A DNA stretch of 64,000 nucleotides from Candidatus Marimicrobium litorale (lineage in GTDB: Bacteria; Pseudomonadota; Gammaproteobacteria; Pseudomonadales; Halieaceae). Positions 34,637-42,907 of the stretch are shown here, one piece after another; position 1 is the first letter of the stretch, and the number at the start of each line of letters is the position of its first letter. Made by a program: the position numbers and the translations under genes. The stretch is taken from assembly GCF_026262645.1 (NCBI RefSeq), contig NZ_SHNO01000001.1, positions 1,302,001-1,366,000 on the forward strand, in the 5' to 3' direction. The notes below the pieces were generated by a model that was not told the DNA's origin, searched no databases, and worked only from the letters and a program-made list of their open reading frames with translations.

Positions 34637-34698
34637 TCCTCGAAGAGACCGATGGCGTATCCCCCATCGCTGCGTCAGTCTGTCCTATAATTACGATT

Positions 34699-35223
34699 AT
34701 GCCTCATTTGTTACGCCTGTTTTTGTTGGCTTTTTTTCTTCACTGCCCTGCGGGGTTAGCGACGACCGTCTATAAATCGATGGATGAAAACGGCGTGGTC
34801 TCGTTCTCCGATACACTCCCAGACGATTCACCAGCGGTCGAGACTTTTGAAATTACAATTCACGAAACCGCCTCGTCCGATTCAACCGAGTTGCTGGAGG
34901 AAATGCGTCAAACTACCGACAGAATGGCTGCTGATCGTCGCGAACGGGAAAAGCACCGCGCTGAGATACGACAATTGCAGTCGGATACCGCGCGCCAAAA
35001 GAACAACCCGGTCTACCCGGCGTACTATGACACTATCACTTCCGAATACAGTGCAGCGGGTAGTTACTACCGCTATCCCTTGAAGCGCCCTGCTTGGCCG
35101 AGACACCCTATCGCGCGACCGCCGCTGCGGCCGCCCAATCTCACGAACCCGATCGAGCAGTTCCCCGCGCCCCATATACGCCCCTTATTTACCCCCCGGA
35201 CACGGGGAGCAAACCGACAATAG
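34699..35223 (+). CDS. DUF4124-domain exported protein
   Basis: 174 aa with a signal peptide (residues 1 to about 20, ending GLATT). The N-terminal DUF4124 domain reads TVYKSMDENGVVSFSDTLPDD. Next is a charged helical segment (ELLEEMRQTTDRMAADRRERE) and a Pro/Arg-rich tail. Such proteins are common envelope proteins in gammaproteobacteria, with no known activity. The ATG is taken at the signal peptide; the upstream frame extension overlaps the previous gene and is not hydrophobic. Confidence 0.8.
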   Translation: MPHLLRLFLLAFFLHCPAGLATTVYKSMDENGVVSFSDTLPDDSPAVETFEITIHETASSDSTELLEEMRQTTDRMAADRREREKHRAEIRQLQSDTARQKNNPVYPAYYDTITSEYSAAGSYYRYPLKRPAWPRHPIARPPLRPPNLTNPIEQFPAPHIRPLFTPRTRGANRQ

Positions 35224-35318
35224 CGCTCATTGAGATACTGCAAACATTCAAGCGCGCACAAGCATGCTGCCGTACAATGTGTGTCCAGCCAGCTACGATA
35301 AAAGGCATTTTTATTCAT

Positions 35319-36182
35319 ATGACGCGCTGCAGAGAAATCGCCCTGGACGTCGCCGATACGACGCTATCGCTCACCGAATGGGCCGGTGCTGGAGATCCCA
35401 TCCTGCTAATCCATGCCACCGGGTTTCACCGTCATTGCTGGAACGAAATTGTCACACGCTTACCGCAACGTCACATCTATACGGTAGACTTGCGCTTTCA
35501 CGGCGCTAGCGGACAAAATGGCGAGGTGCGATGGAAATTAATGGCCAATGACATCGAGCAGATGCTCGAAAAGCTGGACCTGAACCAGGTTATCGGCGCC
35601 GGTCATTCACTGGGTGGTCATATACTCACCCGAGTTGCAGCCGAAGCACCTGAGCGCTTCAAACACATCCTTCTTATCGACCCGGTCATCATGTCACCGC
35701 AGCGAGCCGCCGCGGCCCTGAAGGCAAGCCACGGTCTCAAAGCCACTGACCACCCGGTCAGTCGCAGAAAAAACTTGTGGCAGGACGCCGAGGAAATGTA
35801 TCAGCGTTTTAAAGATCGAGCGCCCTTCGATACCTGGCAGCCACAAGTCCTGCGGGATTATTGCAATCACGCTTTGCGTCCTGAGCAGGAAGGTACTCAG
35901 AGACAACTGGCATGCGACCCAATCAACGAAGCCGCTATCTACCTGAATCAATCGGGCATGAAGGATATTTTCGAGCAACTGGATAAGGTTCGCGTGCCAG
36001 CGACTCTTCTGAGAGCCCCGCCCGGAGACGGAAAACAACATAAGCCCCTGGACTCGCCCACCTGGTCAAAGCTGGCCTCAGCCCTGCCTGATTGTCGGGA
36101 TATTTACCTTCCCGACCACAACCATTTCATCCCCATGCAGGATCCCGAACTGGTCGCTGGTCATATTAAAAAGATACGGTAG
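35319..36182 (+). CDS. Alpha/beta hydrolase
   Basis: 287 aa, alpha/beta-hydrolase fold. The oxyanion region is LLIHATGFHRHCW, the nucleophile elbow GAGHSLGGHI (Ser near residue 93), and the final His is in PDHNHFIPM. It resembles carboxylesterase or epoxide-hydrolase-like enzymes. The substrate is unknown. The start at MTRCREIAL has AAAAGG upstream; the longer frame overlaps the DUF4124 gene out of register and is rejected. Confidence 0.85.
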   Translation: MTRCREIALDVADTTLSLTEWAGAGDPILLIHATGFHRHCWNEIVTRLPQRHIYTVDLRFHGASGQNGEVRWKLMANDIEQMLEKLDLNQVIGAGHSLGGHILTRVAAEAPERFKHILLIDPVIMSPQRAAAALKASHGLKATDHPVSRRKNLWQDAEEMYQRFKDRAPFDTWQPQVLRDYCNHALRPEQEGTQRQLACDPINEAAIYLNQSGMKDIFEQLDKVRVPATLLRAPPGDGKQHKPLDSPTWSKLASALPDCRDIYLPDHNHFIPMQDPELVAGHIKKIR

Positions 36183-36265
36183 TCGAGCATCAGTAAGGAA
36201 TGCTGTTACTATAGGGAACGACCGTGATAACTTGCGAAAATAAAAAATAACAGGGGAAAACCGCT

Positions 36266-36661
36266 ATGAACGTTGTCATTACCAGTCTGCTGATATTAGT
36301 CATTCTGCCCGTAAGCTGTGCGTGGATTGCGGGCTACTATCGCCAGAAGCAACTCGGCAGCGTAGATAACAAGGAGCCCCGCACCCAGTCGCAGCAGTTG
36401 ACTGGCCCCGGAGCGCGAGCGGTAGCCGCTCAGGGCAACTCATGGGAAGCACTTGCGGTATTCAGCGCAACAACCTTAGCGGTGTTCATCGGAGGCATCG
36501 ACCTGGACAGCATTCGCATGCCAGTAATGGTTTTTACAGCCCTGCGTATCGCCTACATTCCGGCGTACATCGCCGGCGTGGATAAACTACGATCCCTGAT
36601 CTTCATCGGCGGTTACGGTATCTGCCTCTATCTGATCTACCTCGCATTGTCGGCAGGCTAA
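36266..36661 (+). CDS. MAPEG-family membrane protein
   Basis: 131 aa with four hydrophobic helices, and the family feature RAVAAQGNSWEALAVFSATTLAVF in the second helix region followed by RIAYIPAYIAGVDKLRSLIF. MAPEG proteins include glutathione-dependent membrane enzymes, and bacterial members of this short type are uncharacterised. The RBS is CAGGGG. It is convergent with the next gene, with 17 bp between the stops. Confidence 0.85.
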   Translation: MNVVITSLLILVILPVSCAWIAGYYRQKQLGSVDNKEPRTQSQQLTGPGARAVAAQGNSWEALAVFSATTLAVFIGGIDLDSIRMPVMVFTALRIAYIPAYIAGVDKLRSLIFIGGYGICLYLIYLALSAG

Positions 36662-36678
36662 ACGCCAGCTAGCCCGCA

Positions 36679-38274
36679 CTATTGTGTGTCGGGGTGGTTT
36701 TCAGGCAATGGCGACGATATCGCCCGCGCCTTTATCAATACTGCGTCTGCTGGCAGGATAAATCCGGCCTCCACGGCGGTGTCTGTGGTGCGGTTTATGG
36801 CATCGACATAGTCCTGCTTGCTGGGGTAAAGTTCGGCCAATAAGGTGTTATCGAAAAGTCTCGTCGTCCCCAATAATCCGCAAAAAGCATCTGCCGGCGG
36901 CTGGCCTGTACCGCGTAAGGTGGCGACGGGCGCATCCACCCAGGGAGTGCGCACACCGCCGATGGCATTCCCGAATGCATCCAGTTCGAATTCATCCTGG
37001 CTTTCGTTCCATTGCATAAACGGAGCAGAAGGAGCCGCCTCGCCGCCTCGTATCCAACGATCCAGCGATGCGATGGCCGCATTAGCCACCCATTGTCCTG
37101 GCCCGTCATTGACGGGAATTTCGCAAAAAATGAACGGCGGTCTTGCGTCATTCTGCTCTCTTACATCGGCATACGTGTCATCGTCTCCCTCATCCGCATT
37201 ACCGATCAGGGTAGTGTACAAGTCAGTATGTGCAGAAGCAGTCACCTCCCACATACGATAAACATCGGAATCGGCCTGGCGGGCGTCAATAGAACGCGGG
37301 ACATCGGTCTCGTTTTGCAGAGCAATAACCGGTTCAGACAAGTCCGTGCGGATCAACGCCGGGCGCGGTGTTTCAATTACCGCCTGCGGTTCCTGTGAAA
37401 GCGAAGAGGCGCTTCCCGACAGCCGGCCATGAATGATGAACCCGTCAAACAGATCAATAGTCGGGTGAATCGCATTGTAGTAGGTGGCGAGGCGACCCGC
37501 AGACTGAGACTGACCAACCCCTATCATGCGCTCGGTTTGCAAACCATTTAGCGGATCAAGTCCGGATGGATTGCGCACCGCCTGGGCACCCTGTGAAAAA
37601 ATGTCATAAGAAAAACTGTCCCCCGGGTGAAACAGGCTCTCGTAACGTGTCGGATCCACCTGTTTCAAGGGTAAACTGAAAGCGCCGCCGCCCTCTATAC
37701 CCACGGATTGGGCGGAGATACCCACCCACGCATAACCTTCACGAATTAACTCCGTATGCATCTGCAGCATGTCTGGTGCAGCGTCTATCCCACCCGTAAC
37801 ATTGAACCACTCAACGACCACAGTGCCGTTGAAGTCTTCTGCGTCTATCGGCCTGAGAACCACCATTCGGGACCTATAACTCTCCAGATCTGCTTTCTGT
37901 ACGTTCCAGAAACCGTCCGACCGGAGTTCCTCAGTAGAGACATAGGATGTGGCGGTACCAGAGAAAAAATACTCGGTTTCTTCATAGCCCACATCGGCAA
38001 GATCAAAATTCAGAAAAGTGTAGAAGGGTGTCCCGGGCTTGTAGTCCAACCCGTCCTGCCTCAGATCAACCTCAATACCGAAATCAATAATGCAACAGTC
38101 ATCGCCCCCACCACCCGTCACAGGCCCTTCCACCACAGGGTTATCTGCCTGGGGCAGCTCTTTACCCGCGGACGGAGTGTTGTCACTACTGTCACTGCAG
38201 CCGGACAGTGCAACCGCCAACAGCAACGTTGCACAGCCAACAGCTAAGCTATCCGGGATTCCAGGGTGATTCAT
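36679..38274 (-). CDS. Exported alpha/beta hydrolase-domain lipoprotein
   Basis: 531 aa. The signal peptide ends in lipobox LSGC, followed by a Ser/Asp-rich linker and a large domain of the alpha/beta-hydrolase_10 family. Family features are VVVEWFNVTGGIDAAPD, AWVGISAQSVGIEG, and the elbow MIGVGQSQSAGRLATYYNAI with the likely nucleophile Ser in GQSQSAG. It is probably periplasmic or outer-membrane attached and acts on an ester. ATG with GGAGAG just upstream; a longer in-frame start lacks a signal sequence. Confidence 0.85.
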   Translation of the reverse strand: MNHPGIPDSLAVGCATLLLAVALSGCSDSSDNTPSAGKELPQADNPVVEGPVTGGGGDDCCIIDFGIEVDLRQDGLDYKPGTPFYTFLNFDLADVGYEETEYFFSGTATSYVSTEELRSDGFWNVQKADLESYRSRMVVLRPIDAEDFNGTVVVEWFNVTGGIDAAPDMLQMHTELIREGYAWVGISAQSVGIEGGGAFSLPLKQVDPTRYESLFHPGDSFSYDIFSQGAQAVRNPSGLDPLNGLQTERMIGVGQSQSAGRLATYYNAIHPTIDLFDGFIIHGRLSGSASSLSQEPQAVIETPRPALIRTDLSEPVIALQNETDVPRSIDARQADSDVYRMWEVTASAHTDLYTTLIGNADEGDDDTYADVREQNDARPPFIFCEIPVNDGPGQWVANAAIASLDRWIRGGEAAPSAPFMQWNESQDEFELDAFGNAIGGVRTPWVDAPVATLRGTGQPPADAFCGLLGTTRLFDNTLLAELYPSKQDYVDAINRTTDTAVEAGFILPADAVLIKARAISSPLPENHPDTQ

Positions 38275-38455
38275 GGTATCTCTCCTGCGTGAACAGATGC
38301 CTTTATCCGTCCCGGTAACATTATGCACGCGATACGCCGGAACCAGGCAAGTCGTCCGACTATAGCGCGACCGCGTACCCATGCCAAACTCGTGTCTATC
38401 AGGCGTCTGCTATGCCACAATATCCGTTATCCTGGCGATGGAGCGGAAATACAGA

Positions 38456-38890
38456 ATGTCTAACAGCAATAACAAGGCAATTGTCGAAAAGATGTGGCGT
38501 GCACTGGGAGAAATGGATTGGGAGGGCATGAAAGCCTGTATGCACCCGGATATTCATTACATTGATGTTCCCAGCGATGACCCGGGCGCTCACGGGCCGG
38601 AAAACTGCGTCAAGCGCCTGCAAATCGCATTCAACCATCTGCAGAAACAAGAGCAGGTGACCCACCACATTGTCTCAGAGGGAGACACTGTTTTCCTTGA
38701 TCACACTGAGACATGGACCTTTACGTCGGGCGAGAAGGCCGCGCATACCTTTACTTCTATGCATGAAATCAAGGACGGGCTGGTCTATCGCTGGAGCGAC
38801 TACTGGGATATGCAGAAGTTTGTCGGGCAATTTCCAGACTGGTTCCTCGAGGAGATGATGAAAGCCACCGCGGGCGACTTCACTGATTAG
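38456..38890 (+). CDS. SnoaL-like (NTF2-fold) protein
   Basis: 144 aa, one cone-shaped alpha+beta barrel of the SnoaL / limonene-epoxide-hydrolase superfamily (EKMWRALGEMDWEGMKACMHPDIHYIDVPSDDP, then a Trp-rich C-terminal half VYRWSDYWDM). Relatives are isomerases, epoxide hydrolases or non-catalytic. It precedes the Rieske operon by 178 bp and may contribute to the same pathway, although the shared operator lies after it and so need not control it. The start at MSNSNNKAIV has a weak GGAGCGGA upstream. Confidence 0.82.
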   Translation: MSNSNNKAIVEKMWRALGEMDWEGMKACMHPDIHYIDVPSDDPGAHGPENCVKRLQIAFNHLQKQEQVTHHIVSEGDTVFLDHTETWTFTSGEKAAHTFTSMHEIKDGLVYRWSDYWDMQKFVGQFPDWFLEEMMKATAGDFTD

Positions 38891-38999
38891 CCCTCCCCTA
38901 CGAGCCCGCCTCAATCTCGACGCAAGGGACTTGATCGGGCTCTAAAAAAGACCGCTGCGGCGCTTGCCGAGGCCCTTCTGGACACGCCTTTTGTGTCCC

Positions 39000-39027
39000 T
39001 TGCATAGCGAGGAAAACGGGGTATTAT
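39000..39027 (+). promoter_or_regulatory. Promoter of the Rieske operon
   Basis: TTGCAT at 39000-39005 and TATTAT at 39022-39027 with a 16-bp spacer. The predicted start (about 39034) falls at the left edge of the palindromic operator, the usual geometry for repression by steric block. Confidence 0.45.
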
Positions 39028-39031
39028 GAAA

Positions 39032-39051
39032 AACCAAGCAAGCGCTTGGTT
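39032..39051 (+). promoter_or_regulatory. TetR-type operator, copy 1 (Rieske operon)
   Basis: AACCAAGC, spacer AAGC, GCTTGGTT: a perfect 8-bp dyad. It lies 17 bp before the GTG of the first Rieske gene. Its reverse complement is found with one mismatch at 54997-55016 beside the TetR gene. The CAAG/CTTG core resembles sites of acyl-CoA-responsive TetR regulators such as KstR2, although the spacing differs. Confidence 0.8.
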
Positions 39052-39068
39052 GTCAACGTGGAGATCCG

Positions 39069-40448
39069 GTGAAACAAGATGGCCCTACTCTGGAATCAGC
39101 TGACTCAACACGATCAATGACCCGTAAGCCTCCCTACCGCACGCCCAGCATCGACTCCGAAGCCTCTCTTCCGGATATCGGCGACACACGTTTCAGCGGC
39201 GACCGCTTTCACTCTGATGAATTCATGCAACAAGAGTGGACACATCTATGGCGCCGCACCTGGAACATGGGTCCACGACTGGAGGAGTTCAGCGGCCCCG
39301 GCGATTACGTGATCCATGAATTAGGCCGGGAGTCCTTCATTTTCGTGCTGGAGAAAGAAGGCAGCATCCGCGCCTTTTACAACGTGTGCCAGCACCGGGG
39401 TAAGCGTATTATCTGTGATCAGCGCGCGGGCACCGCGCGCTTCTTCCGGTGCGCCTTTCACGGGTGGTCGTGGAATATCGACGGCAGCATCAAGGGCATT
39501 CCAGACCGAGAGACCTTTCCCCAGTTCAGCGAGGGTTTACCCTGTGAAGAACTGGACCTGTCTGAAATTCGAGTCGACACATGGGGCGGGTGGGCCTGGT
39601 TCAATATCGATGGTAAAGCGGAGCCGCTGCTTGAATACCTCGATGTGCTGCCAGAACATATTGCGCCCTACCGCATGGAGGACATGCGCACCTTCGTCAA
39701 CGCGACCTTTCTATGGAACTGCAACTGGAAAGTGGCGGTGGACGCCTTCAACGAGAGCTATCACTTTCGTGGGATTCATCCGGAAATGATGATGTGGTCC
39801 AACGCAGAAGCCAAGCTCGAGCTGCTCGGTAAACACAGCCGCATGATCAACGAGTATGGTGCCCCCAGTAAGCCATACCGGGAGACCAAAGAAATTTCTG
39901 AGCGTATGCAAGCCTACATGCGCTACTTTGGACTAGACCCTAAGGATTACAGCGGTCCCGCTCGTGAAGTGCGCATCGAAAAGCAAAAAATCAATCGGCG
40001 GCAGGCTGCCGAGGGCACCGCTCCCCACCTCCCCTACGAGGTAATGACAGACGAACAACTCTCAGACGTATACCACTACTTTTATTTTCCGGGCGCGGCC
40101 CAGAATATTTTCCCGGAAGGGGTTAACACCTTTCGCTACCGCCCCCATGAGACCGACCCCAATAAGTGCTACTACGACCTGATCATGATGGGTCACTTTC
40201 CGCAAGGTGAGGAGCCACCGAAGGCGGAGCATGTCTACTTCGATAAAAAAGTACAGTATGTGGAACTACTGGATCCGTCACTGGAAGTTGCCTCCTTTAT
40301 ATTGCAGCAGGATGCAGACAATGTCCCCGAAGTACAGCAGGGCGTGCAGTCAGAAGGTTACAAGGGTATGACTCTGGGAGAACAGGAAATTCGCGTGCGG
40401 CATTTCCATAACCTGGTGGACCACTATCTCAAGAGCGGCGAGCCGTGA
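39069..40448 (+). CDS. Rieske non-heme iron oxygenase, alpha subunit (copy 1)
   Basis: 459 aa. The Rieske [2Fe-2S] ligands are C107-x-H109 and C128-x2-H131 (CQHRGKRI...RCAFH). The mononuclear iron site is DAFNESYHFRGIH, with His 232 and 237; a C-terminal Asp is likely in LQQDADNV. This belongs to the ring-hydroxylating oxygenase alpha family, which inserts oxygen into or demethylates cyclic compounds. GTG with GGAG just upstream; an ATG 48 bp inside is possible. No beta subunit, ferredoxin or reductase gene is nearby, so electrons must come from elsewhere. First gene of a three-gene operon. Confidence 0.9.
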   Translation: MKQDGPTLESADSTRSMTRKPPYRTPSIDSEASLPDIGDTRFSGDRFHSDEFMQQEWTHLWRRTWNMGPRLEEFSGPGDYVIHELGRESFIFVLEKEGSIRAFYNVCQHRGKRIICDQRAGTARFFRCAFHGWSWNIDGSIKGIPDRETFPQFSEGLPCEELDLSEIRVDTWGGWAWFNIDGKAEPLLEYLDVLPEHIAPYRMEDMRTFVNATFLWNCNWKVAVDAFNESYHFRGIHPEMMMWSNAEAKLELLGKHSRMINEYGAPSKPYRETKEISERMQAYMRYFGLDPKDYSGPAREVRIEKQKINRRQAAEGTAPHLPYEVMTDEQLSDVYHYFYFPGAAQNIFPEGVNTFRYRPHETDPNKCYYDLIMMGHFPQGEEPPKAEHVYFDKKVQYVELLDPSLEVASFILQQDADNVPEVQQGVQSEGYKGMTLGEQEIRVRHFHNLVDHYLKSGEP

Positions 40449-40503
40449 TGAAATACGCAGCAGCCCGCCAAATCCACCCAAGCAAAATAGACAGCCACCC
40501 GCT

Positions 40504-41433
40504 GTGAAATTTGGCATCATGACAGGCAGCGGCTTTGACCCGGCCCCCGGACTCAGCGCCATGATGGAAAATGCGCAACGCATCGAAAAACTTGGATTTC
40601 ATAGTCTGTGGATGGCCACCATCTATAACTACGACGCACTCACCGCTCTGGCCGCAATCGGCACGGCGACCCGAGAAATGGAACTGGGTACAGCGGTCGT
40701 GGCCACCCACCCCCGGCACCCGATGGCAATGGCGCAACAGGCACTCACCGCCGCCGCTGCCTGCAACAACCGTTTTACCCTTGGAATTGGCTTGTCCCAC
40801 CGTTACGTGATTGAACAGGAAATGGGCCTGTCCTACGACAGGCCCGCACATCATATGCGCGAGTATCTCAATGTCCTGCTGCCTTTGCTGCAGACTGGCA
40901 CCGTGGATTATGAGGGAGAGCTGTACCAGACCAACGCCTCTCTCGATATCCCCGAGGCGAATACACCGCCGGTGGTGATTGCTGCACTGGGGCCCGCCAT
41001 GCTGAAACTGGCTGGCAACCGCACCGCAGGCACCACGTTGTGGCTGACGGGCGTAAAAACAATCGCCGAGCATACTGTGCCCACTATCATTCAGGCCGCT
41101 GCAGACGCCGGGCGCAAACCGCCGAGAGTGATCGCCGGCGTGCCTGTGGTGTTGGCCAGTGATCCCGACAGTGCGAGAGCGATGGTCGACAGGCAGCTCG
41201 GGCCCTACAAGAACATACCCAGCTATCGGGCTATGTTGGACCGGGAGGGCGCGAGCGGTCCAGGCGACGTGGCCCTGGTTGGCAACGAATCCGAATTGCG
41301 CCAGCAGTTACAAACGCTCCGGAAGATTGGTGTCACCGACCTCAATGCGGTACTGGTTAACGAGAGTCGGGATACCTATGAAAACACACTGGCCTTTCTG
41401 GCCGATGAGATAAAAGCATTCACAGGCGACTGA
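40504..41433 (+). CDS. LLM-class (luciferase-like) flavin-dependent oxidoreductase
   Basis: 309 aa, luciferase-like TIM barrel of the F420/FMN-dependent type (MKFGIMTGSG..., ALAAIGTATREMELGTAVVATHPRHP, RFTLGIGLSHRYVIEQEMG). It is closest in look to the TIGR03564-type family described in actinobacteria. It may be a flavin monooxygenase or dehydrogenase; whether it uses FMN or F420 cannot be told. It starts with GTG 55 bp after one Rieske gene and ends 18 bp before the other, so all three should act on the same compound series. Confidence 0.87.
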   Translation: MKFGIMTGSGFDPAPGLSAMMENAQRIEKLGFHSLWMATIYNYDALTALAAIGTATREMELGTAVVATHPRHPMAMAQQALTAAAACNNRFTLGIGLSHRYVIEQEMGLSYDRPAHHMREYLNVLLPLLQTGTVDYEGELYQTNASLDIPEANTPPVVIAALGPAMLKLAGNRTAGTTLWLTGVKTIAEHTVPTIIQAAADAGRKPPRVIAGVPVVLASDPDSARAMVDRQLGPYKNIPSYRAMLDREGASGPGDVALVGNESELRQQLQTLRKIGVTDLNAVLVNESRDTYENTLAFLADEIKAFTGD

Positions 41434-41451
41434 CTTGCAGGGTGACAATTG

Positions 41452-42783
41452 ATGACTTCCACGCGCAACGAAAAAAAATACTTCACGCCACCAATTGACC
41501 CCGATGTCGCACTCCCCTCTCTCGGTAATGAACGCATTAGCGCCGGCCGTTTCAGCTCCAGCGAATTTATGGCTCGTGAGTGGACCCATCTGTGGCGCAA
41601 AGTTTGGAATCTGGGGCCAAGGATAGAAGAATTGCGGCAAGCCGGCGACTTCGTCACTCACACCCTGGGCAAGGAGTCTTTTATTTTTATCCGCGGAACC
41701 GACGAAAAGATACGCGGCTTCTACAACGTCTGTCAGCACCGTGGCAATCAACTGGTTCCCGATCGTCACTGCGGGTCAGAAAAATTCTTGCAGTGCCCTT
41801 TCCACGCCTGGACTTACAACCTCGATGGCAGCGTCAAAGGAATTCCCGGAGCCGAGGGCTTTCCCCTGCTTCGAGACGGCATTCCCAAAAGTGAAATGGG
41901 ACTGGAACCGATCGAGGTCGATTTCTGGGGCGGCTTCGTATGGTTCCGTCTGGACGAGGGCGGCGAGTCGCTTGCCGACTTTCTGGGCGAACTAACGCAG
42001 CAACTCGCCCCATACCGCTTGCAAGATATGCGCCTGCTGGAATACAAGACGTTTCTTTGGGACTCTAACTGGAAAGTCGCCTGTGACGCTTTCAACGAGA
42101 GCTATCACTTCCGTGGACTGCACCCCCAAATGCTGAAATGGGCAGACGAGAATGCCCGTATAGAACTAATGGGTGATCACAGCCGCATGATTAACAGATA
42201 TGGAACCACTAGCTCACCCTATACCGGCACCACTGAAATATACCCCGAGCTGAAGGAGTGGATGGTTTACAACGGCATGGACCCGGAAGCCTATCAAGGA
42301 GCACCAGAGGACGTTTGGAAAACCAAAGCTGACTTCGTACGTAGTATACAAGACACGGAAAGCATCACTGCCCCTTATGCCAATATGACCGATGACCAAC
42401 TCACCGACGTCTACCACTACTTTATTTTTCCTGGCTTTGCGATGAACGTGTTCCCGGAGGGTATCAACGGATTCCGGTACCGGCCCCATGAGTCAGACCC
42501 GCAGAAGATGTACTACGATTTGATCATGCTGGTGCACTACCCCGCAGGAGAAGAATTGGCCTGCGAGCATGCATTTTTTGAGGAGAAGGTACAGTACGAT
42601 AAGATCGCCGACACGCCAATGTCCTATATCGTCACCGACGTATTGCAGCAGGACGCTGACAACGTATCTATTAATCAGAGAGGCCTGAATTCAGATGGCT
42701 TCCGTGGCCTGTATCTGGGTGAGCAGGAGCTGCGTTTGCGACACTTCCATAAATGCGTGGATCGATATCTCGCCACGGACTGA
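41452..42783 (+). CDS. Rieske non-heme iron oxygenase, alpha subunit (copy 2)
   Basis: 443 aa, a diverged paralogue of the first Rieske protein. The cluster ligands are C94-x-H96 and C115-x2-H118, and the iron site DAFNESYHFRGLH has His 219 and 224. Both keep the same overall layout (TDEQL/TDDQLTDVYHYF, FRYRPHE, GEQELRLRHFH), yet many positions differ, so they likely have different substrates or act in sequence. The ATG follows GGGTGACAATTG. It ends the forward operon; a 124-bp gap separates it from the convergent carboxyltransferase, without an obvious terminator hairpin. Confidence 0.9.
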   Translation: MTSTRNEKKYFTPPIDPDVALPSLGNERISAGRFSSSEFMAREWTHLWRKVWNLGPRIEELRQAGDFVTHTLGKESFIFIRGTDEKIRGFYNVCQHRGNQLVPDRHCGSEKFLQCPFHAWTYNLDGSVKGIPGAEGFPLLRDGIPKSEMGLEPIEVDFWGGFVWFRLDEGGESLADFLGELTQQLAPYRLQDMRLLEYKTFLWDSNWKVACDAFNESYHFRGLHPQMLKWADENARIELMGDHSRMINRYGTTSSPYTGTTEIYPELKEWMVYNGMDPEAYQGAPEDVWKTKADFVRSIQDTESITAPYANMTDDQLTDVYHYFIFPGFAMNVFPEGINGFRYRPHESDPQKMYYDLIMLVHYPAGEELACEHAFFEEKVQYDKIADTPMSYIVTDVLQQDADNVSINQRGLNSDGFRGLYLGEQELRLRHFHKCVDRYLATD

Positions 42784-42907
42784 CTATCTTCCTTCAATCA
42801 TTGCCGGCTATTTTACGCCATCGCAATAACGTTAGAACGGTTTGTGAATGTCTCGATTTATCGATTCAGTTCTCTCTCGGCGTTCACTCGCCCAAAGAAG
42901 TCTCCTG

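Noticed and set aside
39069-42783. Recent tandem duplication of the Rieske gene
   Set aside because: The two proteins are related but differ at a large share of positions, so the duplication is old or they were acquired separately.
42784-42907. Bidirectional terminator between the converging operons
   Set aside because: No hairpin followed by a T-run on either strand; only a very short TCGATTTATCGA dyad.
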